Below, piece by piece: positions 52,185 through 62,537 of a stretch of DNA of 64,000 nt (positions within the stretch are counted from its first letter, which is position 1; each line of letters begins with the position of its first letter). The DNA is from Actinomadura madurae. GTDB taxonomy: Bacteria; Actinomycetota; Actinomycetes; Streptosporangiales; Streptosporangiaceae. A program made the position numbers and the translations under genes. The DNA lies in NCBI RefSeq assembly GCF_900115095.1, contig NZ_FOVH01000003.1, positions 496,001 through 560,000 of the forward strand. Reading direction: 5' to 3'. The notes beneath the pieces are model-generated. The model saw only the letters and a program-made list of their open reading frames with translations, was not told where the DNA came from and ran no database searches.

Positions 52185-54242
52185 TCAGCGGCGGCCGCGC
52201 CGCACCCGCAGGTAGTCGCTCACGACGTACTCGCCGAGCCGCTCGGCGTCCGGCGCGAACACCCGGCCGCCGTTGCGCCGCGCGACCTCCTCCACGAACG
52301 ACACGAGCCGTCGGTCCTCGGCGAGCATGAAGAAGTTCATGCAGGCGCCCCGCCGCGTCATCTTGTCGACCTCGGCGAGGGTGAGGACGAGCGTGTCGGT
52401 GGACGGCGGGTAGTCGAACAGCGAGCGGCCGTCGGGCCGCAGGTGCGCGGTCGGCTCGCCGTCGGTGACGACGAGGACGATCGGCTCGAAGTCGGGGTGC
52501 CGGTCCAGGTGCCGTCCCGCGATCATCAGGGCGTGGTGCAGGTTGGTGCCCTGCACCATGTCCCAGTCGAGGCCCGCCATCTCCGTCGGGTGCAGCACCC
52601 GGGCGTAGTTGGAGAACCCGATGATCTGGATCGCGTCCTGCGGGAACTTGCTGGTGACGAGCGTGTGCAGGGCGAGCGTGGTCTGCTTGGCGACGGCCCA
52701 CGTCCCGCGCAGCACCATCGAGTAGGACAGGTCGACGAGCAGGCAGACGGCCGCGCCGGTGCGGCGCTCGGTCTCCTGCACCTCGAAGTCGTCCACGCTG
52801 AGGCGCACCCCGCCGGGCCGCGTCCCGCCGCGGCCGTTGCCGTTGATCTCCGCGACGTCCGCCGTGCCGGGCTCGACGACCTTCGCGGCGGGCGGGCGGG
52901 TGACGAGCCCCGCGCCGCCGTCCATGGCGCTGCGCCGGATCGCGTTGCTCACCGTCCGGACGACGTCGAGGGGCTGCTCGTCGCCGAACCGCCACTCGCG
53001 GCTGGACCCGGTCAGCTCGCCGGCCTGGCCCGCGTCGCGCTGGTCGTGGTCGCCCTGCCGGCCGGAGGTCAGCTGGGAGAACACCCGGCGCAGCGCCGTC
53101 TCGCCGAGCCGCCGCACCGCCTTCGGCGTCAGCTCCAGCGTGCCGCGGTTGCGCCGCAGGTAGCCCTGCCGCTCCAGCTCCGCCTCGATGCGGCGCAGCT
53201 CGGCCAGGTCGTCGACGGCCTGCCGGCCGAGCGCCCGCCGGACGGCCTCCTCGTCGACGTCGTCGAGCCGCGCGCCGGGGTAGTCCTGCCCGAGCGCGGC
53301 CTCCAGCTCGCTGAGGTCGGCCAGCTCCGCCAGCGCGGTCGTGGCGTCGCCCATGCCGAGCGGGTCCTCGCCGGTCATCTGCTCGGACTGGCCCCAGCCG
53401 AGGTCGGGACGGCGGGCCCGCAGCGCGTCGCCGAGCCGCGTCATCTCCATGGCGAGGCCCGCGTCCTGCATGGCCTGCTCCATCAGCCCGGCCAGCTCCG
53501 CGCGCTGCTCGGGGCTGAGCGAGGCCAGCAGCCGGTCCATCGCGGCGGCGCGGCGGGCGAGGGAGTCGACCAGCTCCTCAAGGTTCTGCGGGTTGTCGGG
53601 GAACATGTCCCCGTACTCCCGCATGAACCGGTCGAAGTCCTCCTGGGTGTGCTCGCCGCGGGCGTCCCGCTCCAGCATCTCGTTGAGCGCGGCCATCATG
53701 TCCTTGACCCGCTCCAGGGCGGCCGGGTCCTGGTTCTCCAGGGCCTGCTTCATGCCCTGGAACTGCGCGTCCAGCACCTCGCGGCGCAGCAGGTCCTTCA
53801 GCTGCTCGAAGGTGCGGCGGGCGGCGTCGGAGCGCCAGTCGTAGTCCGACAGCCGCCGGATCGCCTGGGAGGTGTCGGACGGCAGCGTGTCCAGCTCCGC
53901 CTCCCGCACCCGCGCGTCGTCGCTCGGGTCGGGGAACAGCTCCGCCCGCTCCTGCCCGATCGCGGTGTCCAGCAGCGCGCGGGCCTGCTCCAGCGTGCCG
54001 TCCAGTCGGCCCCGGTCGCGCAGCGCGCGGCGCCGCTCCCGCACCTGGCGGAGCATGTCGTCGAGCCCGCGCCGGTTCCGCGCGCCCGGGAGGCCGCGGC
54101 GCAGCAGCTCCCGGAGCGCGTCGTCCGGGCGGGTGCCGTCCAGCACCGAGTCGCCCATCGCGTCCAGGGCGTCCCGGACGTCGTACGGCGGGGCGAGCGG
54201 GTCGGGGCCGTCCTCGTAGGCGCCGTAGCGGTATCGGCTCAT
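52185..54242 (-). CDS. VWA-domain protein, CoxE/ChlD-like
   Basis: 685 residues. A long acidic, helical N-terminal part (1-480) with repeated AELADLSELEAALGQ-like segments is followed by a von Willebrand A domain from about 510. It has an intact MIDAS site: DLSYSM, the Thr in GTNLHHALMIAG and VTDGEPTAHLRPDG. It would work with the MoxR-type AAA+ ATPase encoded just upstream (37 bp gap), like the ChlI/ChlD or CoxD/CoxE pairs, to remodel or load a metal into an unknown client. It is soluble, without a signal peptide. Confidence 0.87.
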   Translation of the reverse strand: MSRYRYGAYEDGPDPLAPPYDVRDALDAMGDSVLDGTRPDDALRELLRRGLPGARNRRGLDDMLRQVRERRRALRDRGRLDGTLEQARALLDTAIGQERAELFPDPSDDARVREAELDTLPSDTSQAIRRLSDYDWRSDAARRTFEQLKDLLRREVLDAQFQGMKQALENQDPAALERVKDMMAALNEMLERDARGEHTQEDFDRFMREYGDMFPDNPQNLEELVDSLARRAAAMDRLLASLSPEQRAELAGLMEQAMQDAGLAMEMTRLGDALRARRPDLGWGQSEQMTGEDPLGMGDATTALAELADLSELEAALGQDYPGARLDDVDEEAVRRALGRQAVDDLAELRRIEAELERQGYLRRNRGTLELTPKAVRRLGETALRRVFSQLTSGRQGDHDQRDAGQAGELTGSSREWRFGDEQPLDVVRTVSNAIRRSAMDGGAGLVTRPPAAKVVEPGTADVAEINGNGRGGTRPGGVRLSVDDFEVQETERRTGAAVCLLVDLSYSMVLRGTWAVAKQTTLALHTLVTSKFPQDAIQIIGFSNYARVLHPTEMAGLDWDMVQGTNLHHALMIAGRHLDRHPDFEPIVLVVTDGEPTAHLRPDGRSLFDYPPSTDTLVLTLAEVDKMTRRGACMNFFMLAEDRRLVSFVEEVARRNGGRVFAPDAERLGEYVVSDYLRVRRGRR

Positions 54243-54279
54243 CGAATCTCCTTGCCCGCGAAGACCTCGGGTCCCGGCG

Positions 54280-55701
54280 TCACGTCCGGTAGGTGGCCGT
54301 CCCGCCGGGGCGCCCGTCGGCGACGTCCTTGGAGAGCCGCCGGGTGAGGAACAGCCCCTCCAGGGCGAACTCCAGCGCGGCCGCGGCCTGCCCGGGGGAC
54401 TCCCCGCTCATGCCGAGCCGTTCCATGATCTTGGCGAGGCCGGGCACGTGCCCGATGCGGCGCAGCAGCTCCGCCGCGGACACCAGCTCGCCCGACTCCA
54501 CTCTCTCCCCGGTGTCGAACTTGTCCAGCAGCCCGTTCAGGTCGGCGGCGCCGAGCGTCCGCCGGTAGGTCTCGGCGATCGCGCGGCGCAGCAGGTGCTC
54601 CAGCACCTCCTGCTCGCGGCCCTCCTCGCTGACCTCGAACTCCACCTTGCCCATCAGCGACGGCACGACCGCCTGGAGGTCGCAGACGCGGGCGACCGCG
54701 CGCTCCTCGCCGGCGAGCGCCGCCCGCCGCACCGCGCCCGCCGCGACCGTCTCGGCGCCGGCGAGCGCGAACCGCGCGGACACGCCCGACCGCGCGTCCA
54801 CCGCCGTCGACTCCCGGACGAGCCGGGTGAACCGGCCGATCACCTCGACCAGGTGGTCGGGCACCTCGGCGGGGAGCCCGGCGAGGTCGGCGAAGTCGGC
54901 CTCCTGCCGGATCAGCGCCAGCTCGGCGTCCAGCTCCAGCGGGTAGTGGGTGCGGATCTCCGCGCCGAACCGGTCCTTCAGCGGGGTGATGATGCGGCCG
55001 CGGTTGGTGTAGTCCTCGGGGTTGGCGGAGGCGACGAGCAGGACGTCCAGTGGCAGCCGCAGCGCGTAGCCGCGGACCTGCACGTCGCGTTCCTCCAGCA
55101 CGTTCAGCAGCGCCACCTGGATCCGCTCGGCCAGGTCGGGCAGCTCGTTGATGGAGAAGACGCCGCGGTTCGTGCGCGGCACGAGGCCGAAGTGGACGGT
55201 CTCCGGGTCGCCGAGCGTGCGGCCCTCCGCCACCTTCACCGGGTCGACGTCGCCGATGAGGTCGCCGACGCTGGTGTCGGGGGTGGCGAGCTTCTCGCCG
55301 TACCGGTCGTCGCGGTGCCGCCACTCGACCGGCAGCTCGTCGCCCAGCTCGTCGGCGAGCCGGCGGCAGCGCACGCACACCGGCGCGTACGGGTGGTCGT
55401 TGATCTCGCAGCCGGCGACGACCGGGGTCCACTCGTCCAGCAGCCCGGCGAGGGTGCGGATCAGCCGCGTCTTGCCCTGCCCGCGCTCGCCCAGCAGCAC
55501 CAGGTCGTGCCCGGCGAGGAGGGCGCGCTCCAGGTGGGGCAGGACGGTGTCGTCGAACCCGAGGATGCCGGGGAAACGGGGCTCGCCGGATCTCAGGCGG
55601 TCGAGCAGGTTCCGGCGGATCTCGGCCTTCACGGAAAGCCGGGCGTGACCGCTGTTGCGCAGCTCGCCCAGTGTTGATTCGCGTGGTGTGGATGAACGCA
55701 C
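54280..55701 (-). CDS. MoxR/ChlI-type AAA+ ATPase
   Basis: 473 residues. Walker A is GERGQGKT (near 73); the Walker B region is RGVFSINELPDLAERIQ, with INEL in place of the usual DEhN, and the sensor-1 Asn lies in LLVASANPEDYTNRGR, typical of the MoxR/Mg-chelatase ChlI clade. A CVRCRRLADEL segment near 109-112 adds a Cys pair. The C-terminal half is helical. It pairs with the VWA protein downstream. GTG 55701 has no ribosome-binding site, but TAGTGT ends 7 nt upstream, suggesting a leaderless mRNA for the two-gene operon. Confidence 0.88.
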   Translation of the reverse strand: MRSSTPRESTLGELRNSGHARLSVKAEIRRNLLDRLRSGEPRFPGILGFDDTVLPHLERALLAGHDLVLLGERGQGKTRLIRTLAGLLDEWTPVVAGCEINDHPYAPVCVRCRRLADELGDELPVEWRHRDDRYGEKLATPDTSVGDLIGDVDPVKVAEGRTLGDPETVHFGLVPRTNRGVFSINELPDLAERIQVALLNVLEERDVQVRGYALRLPLDVLLVASANPEDYTNRGRIITPLKDRFGAEIRTHYPLELDAELALIRQEADFADLAGLPAEVPDHLVEVIGRFTRLVRESTAVDARSGVSARFALAGAETVAAGAVRRAALAGEERAVARVCDLQAVVPSLMGKVEFEVSEEGREQEVLEHLLRRAIAETYRRTLGAADLNGLLDKFDTGERVESGELVSAAELLRRIGHVPGLAKIMERLGMSGESPGQAAAALEFALEGLFLTRRLSKDVADGRPGGTATYRT

Positions 55702-55708
55702 GCGATCG

Positions 55709-55714
55709 ACACTA
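55709..55714 (-). promoter_or_regulatory. -10-like TAGTGT before the MoxR gene
   Basis: Minus-strand TAGTGT, followed by CG, ends 7 nt before GTG 55701, matching the DUF2269 gene box. Confidence 0.4.
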
Positions 55715-55856
55715 CGTCGCCTCCCCGCGGAATCGCACCCCCGCCGGGGAATAGCCCGGGCTGCCCCGTCCCGCCGGTGTTTGGGTGGAGAGCGTGCGGA
55801 GGGGGAGACTGGAGGTGTGAAGCGAGCCGGCGAACGGAGTGAGGGAGGCGGCGCCG

Positions 55857-57035
55857 ATGGCGCGATTCGGTGATGGCCTGGCCCTCGGACCCGATCTGTC
55901 CAGTGCCGCCGCGGCGGCGGTCGAGCAGGCGCTCGCCCCGCTCAGCGCGGCGCCCGACCTGGTGTGCGTGTTCGTCACGGGGGACGACCCGGACGAGGTC
56001 GAGGCCGCGGCGGTGGCCGCCGAGCGGGCGGCCGGGCCCGCGCTGCTGCTCGGCTGCAGCGCGTCGGGGGTGATCGGCGCGGGGCGCGGCGTGGAGGAGC
56101 GCGGCGCGGTCAGCGCGTGGGCGGCGGTGCTGCCCGGGGCGCGGCTGGACGCGTTCCGGCTGGAGACCCTCAAGGGGGACGACCGGCTCATCGTGGTCGG
56201 CATGCCGGAGGCGCAGGACGACGACGTGGTCGGCGTGCTGCTCGCCGACCCCTACAGCTTCCCGGTGGACGCGTTCGTGGAGCGCTCCGACGAGGCGCTG
56301 CCGGGGCTGCCGCTGGTCGGCGGGCTCGCCGAGGGCAGCGGGCTCGGCGAGACCGGGCACGGCGAGGTCCGCCTGTTCGTCGGCGGCGAGGTGCACCGGG
56401 ACGGCGCGGTCGGCGTGGTGATCGGCGGTTCCGTCGCCGCCGCCACGGTGGTCAGCCAGGGCGCCCGCCCGATCGGCCCCGACATGGTGGTGACCAAGGC
56501 GGAGGAGAACGTCCTGTACGAGCTGGCCGGGGTCCCCGCGCTGGAGAAGCTGGAGCAGATCGTCCTCGGCCTGCCGGAGGAGGAGCAGGAGATGGCCGGG
56601 CGCGGGCTGCTGATCGGCGTCGCGATGGACGAGTACGCCGACGAGCACGAGCACGGCGACTTCCTGGTCCGCGGGGTGGTGGGCGCCGACACCGACAGCG
56701 GCGCCATCGCGATCGGCGACGTGGTGGACGTCGGGCGGACCGTCCGGTTCCAGGTCCGGGACGCGGGCGCCGCCGAGGAGGACCTCGCCGCGCTGCTGGA
56801 GCGGTTCGACCTGGCGCCGGTCGAGGGCGCGCTGCTGTTCTCCTGCAACGGGCGCGGCCAGGCGATGTTCCCCGACTCCGACCATGACGCGAAGGTGCTC
56901 GACCGCGCGTTCGGGCCGGCCGGGGTCGGCGGGTTCTTCGCCGCCGGGGAGATCGGCCCGGTCGCCGGCCGCAACCATGTGCACGGGTTCACCGCGTCCA
57001 TTCTCGCCTTCGGTCGGGTGGAGGACCTGACTTGA
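55857..57035 (+). CDS. FIST N/C-domain protein
   Basis: 392 residues from ATG 55857, chosen for GGGAGG about 9 nt upstream; GTG 55839 is possible. The FIST N domain is visible as PDLVCVFVTGDDPDEVEAAAVAA then LLLGCSASGVIG, with VSAWAAVLPG, LPLVGGLAEG and the later GALLFSCNGRGQAMF and GGFFAAGEIGPVAGRNHVHGFTASI of FIST C. The family is thought to sense small ligands such as amino acids; no output domain is fused here. Soluble. It is divergent from the MoxR gene and is followed directly by a ROK kinase gene. Confidence 0.9.
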   Translation: MARFGDGLALGPDLSSAAAAAVEQALAPLSAAPDLVCVFVTGDDPDEVEAAAVAAERAAGPALLLGCSASGVIGAGRGVEERGAVSAWAAVLPGARLDAFRLETLKGDDRLIVVGMPEAQDDDVVGVLLADPYSFPVDAFVERSDEALPGLPLVGGLAEGSGLGETGHGEVRLFVGGEVHRDGAVGVVIGGSVAAATVVSQGARPIGPDMVVTKAEENVLYELAGVPALEKLEQIVLGLPEEEQEMAGRGLLIGVAMDEYADEHEHGDFLVRGVVGADTDSGAIAIGDVVDVGRTVRFQVRDAGAAEEDLAALLERFDLAPVEGALLFSCNGRGQAMFPDSDHDAKVLDRAFGPAGVGGFFAAGEIGPVAGRNHVHGFTASILAFGRVEDLT

Positions 57036-57093
57036 GCGAAGCGAACCGGGGGGTGCGGGGGGTCGTCCCCCCGCAGGAGACTCCCTTGAGCGA
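57031..57093. repeat. Palindromic mini-element at the FIST-ROK junction
   Basis: CTTGAGCGA occurs at 57031-57039 and 57085-57093, 54 bp apart (18 codons). Between them is the GGGGGGTGCGGGGGGTCG / CCCCCC core, closely matching the element at 19113-19177. The first repeat contains the FIST stop codon, the second the ROK start. Confidence 0.72.
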
Positions 57094-58036
57094 CATGCGG
57101 GTTCTGGCAGTGGACATCGGCGGGACGAAGCTGGCCGCCGCGCTCGTCGGGCGGGACGGGAGCATCGCCGCCCACGAACGGATCCCGACCCCGAACGAGC
57201 CCGGCACGGACGCCGAGCAGCTGTGGCGGGCGCTGGAGGGGCTGCTGGACAAGGTCGCCGCCGCCGGGGGCGAGCCGCCGCTCGCGGGGGTCGGCGTCGG
57301 CTGCGGAGGTCCGATGACCTGGCCGGCCGCCGAGGTCTCCCCGCTGAACATCCCCGCGTGGCGCGGCTTCCCGCTGCGGGACCGGCTCTCCGCCCGGTAC
57401 CCGGGCGTGCCGGTCCGCGTCCACAACGATGCGATCTGCGTCGCGGTCGGCGAGCACTGGCTGGGGGCGGGACGCGGGCGCGGCAACGTCCTCGGCATGG
57501 TGGTGTCCACGGGCGTCGGCGGCGGGCTGATCCTCGGCGGGCACCTCGTGAACGGCGCCAGCGGCAACGCCGGGCACATCGGGCACGTCATCGTCGAGCC
57601 CGGCGGCACGCCCTGCGAGTGCGGGGGCCGCGGCTGCCTGGAGGCGGTCGCGCGCGGCCCGGGGCTGGTCGCGTGGGCGCGCGAGCAGGGCTGGGATCCG
57701 GGGGAGCGCGACGCCACCGGCGTGGAGTTGACCGCCGACGCGCGCCGCGGGGACCCCGTCGCGGGCGCGGCGATGCGGCGTGCCGGGCGCGCCATCGGCC
57801 TCGCGCTCGCGTCCGCGACGCACCTGTGCGACCTGGAGGTCGCCGCGATCGGCGGCGGCCTGTCGCAGGCGGGCGAGCTGCTCTTCGACCCGCTGGAGGA
57901 GGCGTTCCGCGCGCACGCCCGGATGCTGTTCGCGCGCCGCCTGCGGATCGTCCCGGCGGTGCTCGGGCAGACCGCCGGGCTCGTCGGCGCCGCCGCCCTG
58001 ATCCACTCTCAAGATCGCTATTGGAGTGCGGGCTGA
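57086..58036 (+). CDS. ROK-family sugar kinase (glucokinase-like)
   Basis: 316 residues from TTG 57086, preceded by AGGAGA 5 nt upstream; ATG 57095 is the alternative, and the frame is open back to 57032 only because of the inserted element. ROK motifs: phosphate-1 LAVDIGGTKLAAALVG, catalytic Asp in HNDAICVAVGEHWLGAG, and zinc motif CECGGRGCLEAVARGPG with the preceding His in NAGHIGH. It phosphorylates a hexose such as glucose with ATP; no repressor DNA-binding domain is present. It ends 25 bp before ilvA. Confidence 0.88.
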   Translation: MSDMRVLAVDIGGTKLAAALVGRDGSIAAHERIPTPNEPGTDAEQLWRALEGLLDKVAAAGGEPPLAGVGVGCGGPMTWPAAEVSPLNIPAWRGFPLRDRLSARYPGVPVRVHNDAICVAVGEHWLGAGRGRGNVLGMVVSTGVGGGLILGGHLVNGASGNAGHIGHVIVEPGGTPCECGGRGCLEAVARGPGLVAWAREQGWDPGERDATGVELTADARRGDPVAGAAMRRAGRAIGLALASATHLCDLEVAAIGGGLSQAGELLFDPLEEAFRAHARMLFARRLRIVPAVLGQTAGLVGAAALIHSQDRYWSAG

Positions 58037-58061
58037 GTCCGGAGGGTGCGAGGATCAGATC

Positions 58062-59285
58062 ATGACTGCCGTCAGTGTCGACGACGTCCGCGCGGCCCGC
58101 GACCTGCTCGGCGGGGTCGCCGTGCCCACCCCCCTGGTCCCGTCCCGGGTGCTGTCGGAGCAGCTCGGCGGGCCCGTCCTGCTGAAGTGCGAGAACCTGC
58201 AGCGCACCGGCTCGTTCAAGATCCGCGGCGCGTACGTGCGGATCGCCCGGCTGACCCCGGAGGAGCGGGCCGGCGGCGTCGTGGCGGCCAGCGCCGGCAA
58301 CCACGCGCAGGGCGTCGCGCTCGCCGCGTCCATGCTCGGCTGCAAGGCCACGGTGTTCATGCCGGTCGGCGCTCCGCTCCCCAAGATCGCCGCGACCCGC
58401 GGCTACGGCGCGGAGGTCGTGTTCCCCGGACCGACCGTGGACGAGTGCCTCGTCGCCGCGCAGGAGTACGCCGAGGAGTGCGGGGCGGTGTTCATCCACC
58501 CGTTCGACCATCCCGACGTCGTCGCCGGGCAGGCCACCATCGGCCTGGAGATCATGGAGGAGTGCCCCGACGTCCGGACGATCGTGGCGCCGGTCGGCGG
58601 CGGCGGGCTGATGTCCGGGATCGCGGCGGCGGCCAAGGGGCTGGCGAAGGAGTCCGGCGGCGGCGAGATCAAGCTCGTCGGCGCGCAGGCCAGGCGCGCC
58701 GCGGCGTTCCCGCCCTCGCTCGCGGCCGGGGGGCCGGCGCAGATCGAGGTGGAGCCGACGATGGCGGACGGGATCGCGGTCGGCCGTCCCGGCGAACTGA
58801 CCTACGCCATGTTCACCGAGCTGGTCGACGCCGTCGTCACCGTGACCGAGGAGTCCATCTCCCAGGCGCTGCTGCTCTGCCTCGAACGCGCCAAGCAGGT
58901 CGTCGAGCCCGCCGGCGCCGCCGGGGTGGCGGCGCTGCTGGAGCACGCCTACGCGGTCGAGCCGCCCGTGGTGGTCCTGCTGTCGGGCGGCAACATCGAC
59001 CCGCTGCTGCTGTCGAAGGTGCTGCGGCACGGCCTCGCGGGCGCCGGGCGGTACCTCGTCGTCCGGTGCCGGCTGAAGGACCGTCCGGGCGCGCTCGTGA
59101 CGCTGCTGGGCGAGCTCGCCGAGCTGGGCGTCAACGTCCTGGACGTGATGCACGAGCGGGTCGCCGCGCGCCTCCACGTGGAGGAGGCCGAAGTCCTCAT
59201 GCACCTGGAGACGCGCGGCGCCGGCCACTCCGAAGACGTGATCGGGCGCCTTCGCGAGAAGGGCTACACCCTGACGCTGAGCTAG
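58062..59285 (+). CDS. ilvA: Threonine ammonia-lyase
   Basis: 407 residues from ATG 58062. It deaminates threonine to 2-oxobutanoate. The PLP Lys is residue 53 in RTGSFKIRGAY; SAGNHAQGVALAA and the PLP-phosphate loop VGGGGLMSG are intact, as is LLSGGNIDP. The last 75 residues form a single ACT-like domain (RYLVVRCRLKDRPGALVTLLGELAELGVNVLDV), as in the TdcB/short IlvA class rather than the long two-ACT biosynthetic form. It may supply isoleucine precursor or act in threonine breakdown. It follows the ROK gene by 25 bp and ends 4 bp before a convergent peptidase gene. Confidence 0.92.
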   Translation: MTAVSVDDVRAARDLLGGVAVPTPLVPSRVLSEQLGGPVLLKCENLQRTGSFKIRGAYVRIARLTPEERAGGVVAASAGNHAQGVALAASMLGCKATVFMPVGAPLPKIAATRGYGAEVVFPGPTVDECLVAAQEYAEECGAVFIHPFDHPDVVAGQATIGLEIMEECPDVRTIVAPVGGGGLMSGIAAAAKGLAKESGGGEIKLVGAQARRAAAFPPSLAAGGPAQIEVEPTMADGIAVGRPGELTYAMFTELVDAVVTVTEESISQALLLCLERAKQVVEPAGAAGVAALLEHAYAVEPPVVVLLSGGNIDPLLLSKVLRHGLAGAGRYLVVRCRLKDRPGALVTLLGELAELGVNVLDVMHERVAARLHVEEAEVLMHLETRGAGHSEDVIGRLREKGYTLTLS

Positions 59286-59289
59286 CCGC

Positions 59290-60711
59290 TCACAGGGACG
59301 GCTTGCCCTCGGAGTAGAGCCACGCCTCGGCCCACGCGTCCAGGTTCTCGTGCGAGAGGCGCTCGGCGAAGCGGACGAAGTCCTTGGTCGAGGCGTTGCC
59401 GTACCGGTACGCGGACGGCCACGCCTTCAGCAGCCGGTGGAACGCCTTGTCGCCGATCTTCTGGCGCAGGACGTGGACGGCCATCGCGCCGCGGTCGTAG
59501 ACGAGCCCGTCGAAGATGTGGTCGCGGCCCGGGTCGGCGACCTTGCCCTTCCACAGGCCGTTGTCCGCCGGGGTCGCGTACACGTCGTCGAAGGACTGCT
59601 GGACGGGCGTGCCGCTGCTGTGCTCGGCCCAGAGCCATTCGGAGTACGTCGCGAAGCCCTCGTTCAGCCAGATGTCCGACCACCGGGCCGGGGAGACCGA
59701 GTCGCCGAACCACTGGTGACCCAGCTCGTGGGCGAGGAGGCCCTCGCTCGGGATGCCGCCGGGCCGGCGCCCGAGGTCGTACACGGGGCGGCCCTGCGTC
59801 TCCAGCGCGTAGCCGACGCCCCCCTTCACGACGATCCCGCCGGTGGAGGTGAACGGGTAGCGGCCGTACAGTCCGTTCTGGAAGTCGGTGACCTCGGCGG
59901 TCTGCTGGTGGAACTTCTTCGCGTCGTCCGGCTTGATGGCCATGGCGAGGTCGGTGGCGGTCAGGTTGGGGATCCCGGCCTTCGTCCGCCCGGTGAGCAC
60001 GTCGTACTTGCCGATGGCGAGCATGGACAGCTCGCTGGCCATCGGGTTCCGGACCTCCCAGCGGGTCGTCGTCCAGCCGCCCTTGGTCCACCTGCCGCGC
60101 AGGTCGCCGTTGGACAGCGTGGTGAGGTTCCTGGGCGCCGCCAGGGTGAACGTGTACGTCGCCTTGTCGGTCGGGTGGTCGTTGACCGGGAAGACGGTGG
60201 CCGCGCCGAACGGCTGGTTCAGCATCACCGCGCCGTCGGGCGTCGGCACCCAGCCGGACGTGCCGAGCGTCGCGTCGTTGATCGTCTGCGGGACGCCGGA
60301 GTACGCGACGGTCACCGTGAACGTGCGGTGCTTGCGCAGCCCCTTGCGCGGCGCGACGACGAGTTCCTGGGCGCCGGTCCGGGTGTAGGACGCCGCGCGC
60401 CCGTCCACCCGCAGCGAGGAGATCTTCAGCGGGCCCAGGAAGTCCAGGTCGAACCGGGACAGGTTCTGCGTCGCCCGCGCCTTGATCTTGGCGACGGCCT
60501 GGATCCCCTTCGTGCCCGGGTCGTACGTCAGGCCGATGTCGTAGTGGGCGACGTCGTAGCCGCCGTTGCCCATGTCCGGGAAGTAGGGGTCGCCCGCGCC
60601 CGGCGCGCCGGGCGTGAACCGCGCGGCGGCGCCCGCGGGCGCGGCGGTCACCGCGAGGCTCGCCGCGACGCCCAGCGACACGGCGGCCAGCGCTCTGGAG
60701 GTTCTGCTCAT
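59290..60711 (-). CDS. Secreted M1-family metallopeptidase
   Basis: 473 residues from ATG 60711, with GAGGACAGG upstream; the longer frame to 60756 lacks support. A signal peptide (TSRALAAVSLGVAASLAVTAAPAGA, cleavage near AGA-AA) leads to an M1 aminopeptidase domain. The zinc site is HELGH (residues 328-332) plus the downstream Glu in WLNEGFA. It lacks the C-terminal ARM-like domain of full-length M1 enzymes. The substrate is peptides outside the membrane. The adjacent gene encodes a paralog, suggesting tandem duplication. Confidence 0.9.
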   Translation of the reverse strand: MSRTSRALAAVSLGVAASLAVTAAPAGAAARFTPGAPGAGDPYFPDMGNGGYDVAHYDIGLTYDPGTKGIQAVAKIKARATQNLSRFDLDFLGPLKISSLRVDGRAASYTRTGAQELVVAPRKGLRKHRTFTVTVAYSGVPQTINDATLGTSGWVPTPDGAVMLNQPFGAATVFPVNDHPTDKATYTFTLAAPRNLTTLSNGDLRGRWTKGGWTTTRWEVRNPMASELSMLAIGKYDVLTGRTKAGIPNLTATDLAMAIKPDDAKKFHQQTAEVTDFQNGLYGRYPFTSTGGIVVKGGVGYALETQGRPVYDLGRRPGGIPSEGLLAHELGHQWFGDSVSPARWSDIWLNEGFATYSEWLWAEHSSGTPVQQSFDDVYATPADNGLWKGKVADPGRDHIFDGLVYDRGAMAVHVLRQKIGDKAFHRLLKAWPSAYRYGNASTKDFVRFAERLSHENLDAWAEAWLYSEGKPSL

Positions 60712-60869
60712 CGGCCTGTCCTCGGTCCCTCGATCAGTGGTCACAACCGTGATCAAGACTTTCCCGCGAATCGCGCGGGCGCAAGCGCGATTCGGTCTCG
60801 AATCGGCAGATCAGGGCCGTTCTCGTGGCCGGAAGCGGAAACCGGTGAGGACGCGGCGGGCTCGGCCCG

Positions 60870-62474
<1,605 letters not shown>

Positions 62475-62537
62475 ATCCACGCAGTCCAGCCTGCCCGGGG
62501 AAACCCCGCCCGGCAACTCGGCGGGGCCGCGGGCAGG

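Noticed and set aside
57032..57094. Start of the ROK kinase at 57032
   Set aside because: This would translate the palindromic element (GVRGVVPPQ). TTG 57086 has AGGAGA in the right place and ATG 57095 begins the conserved domain.
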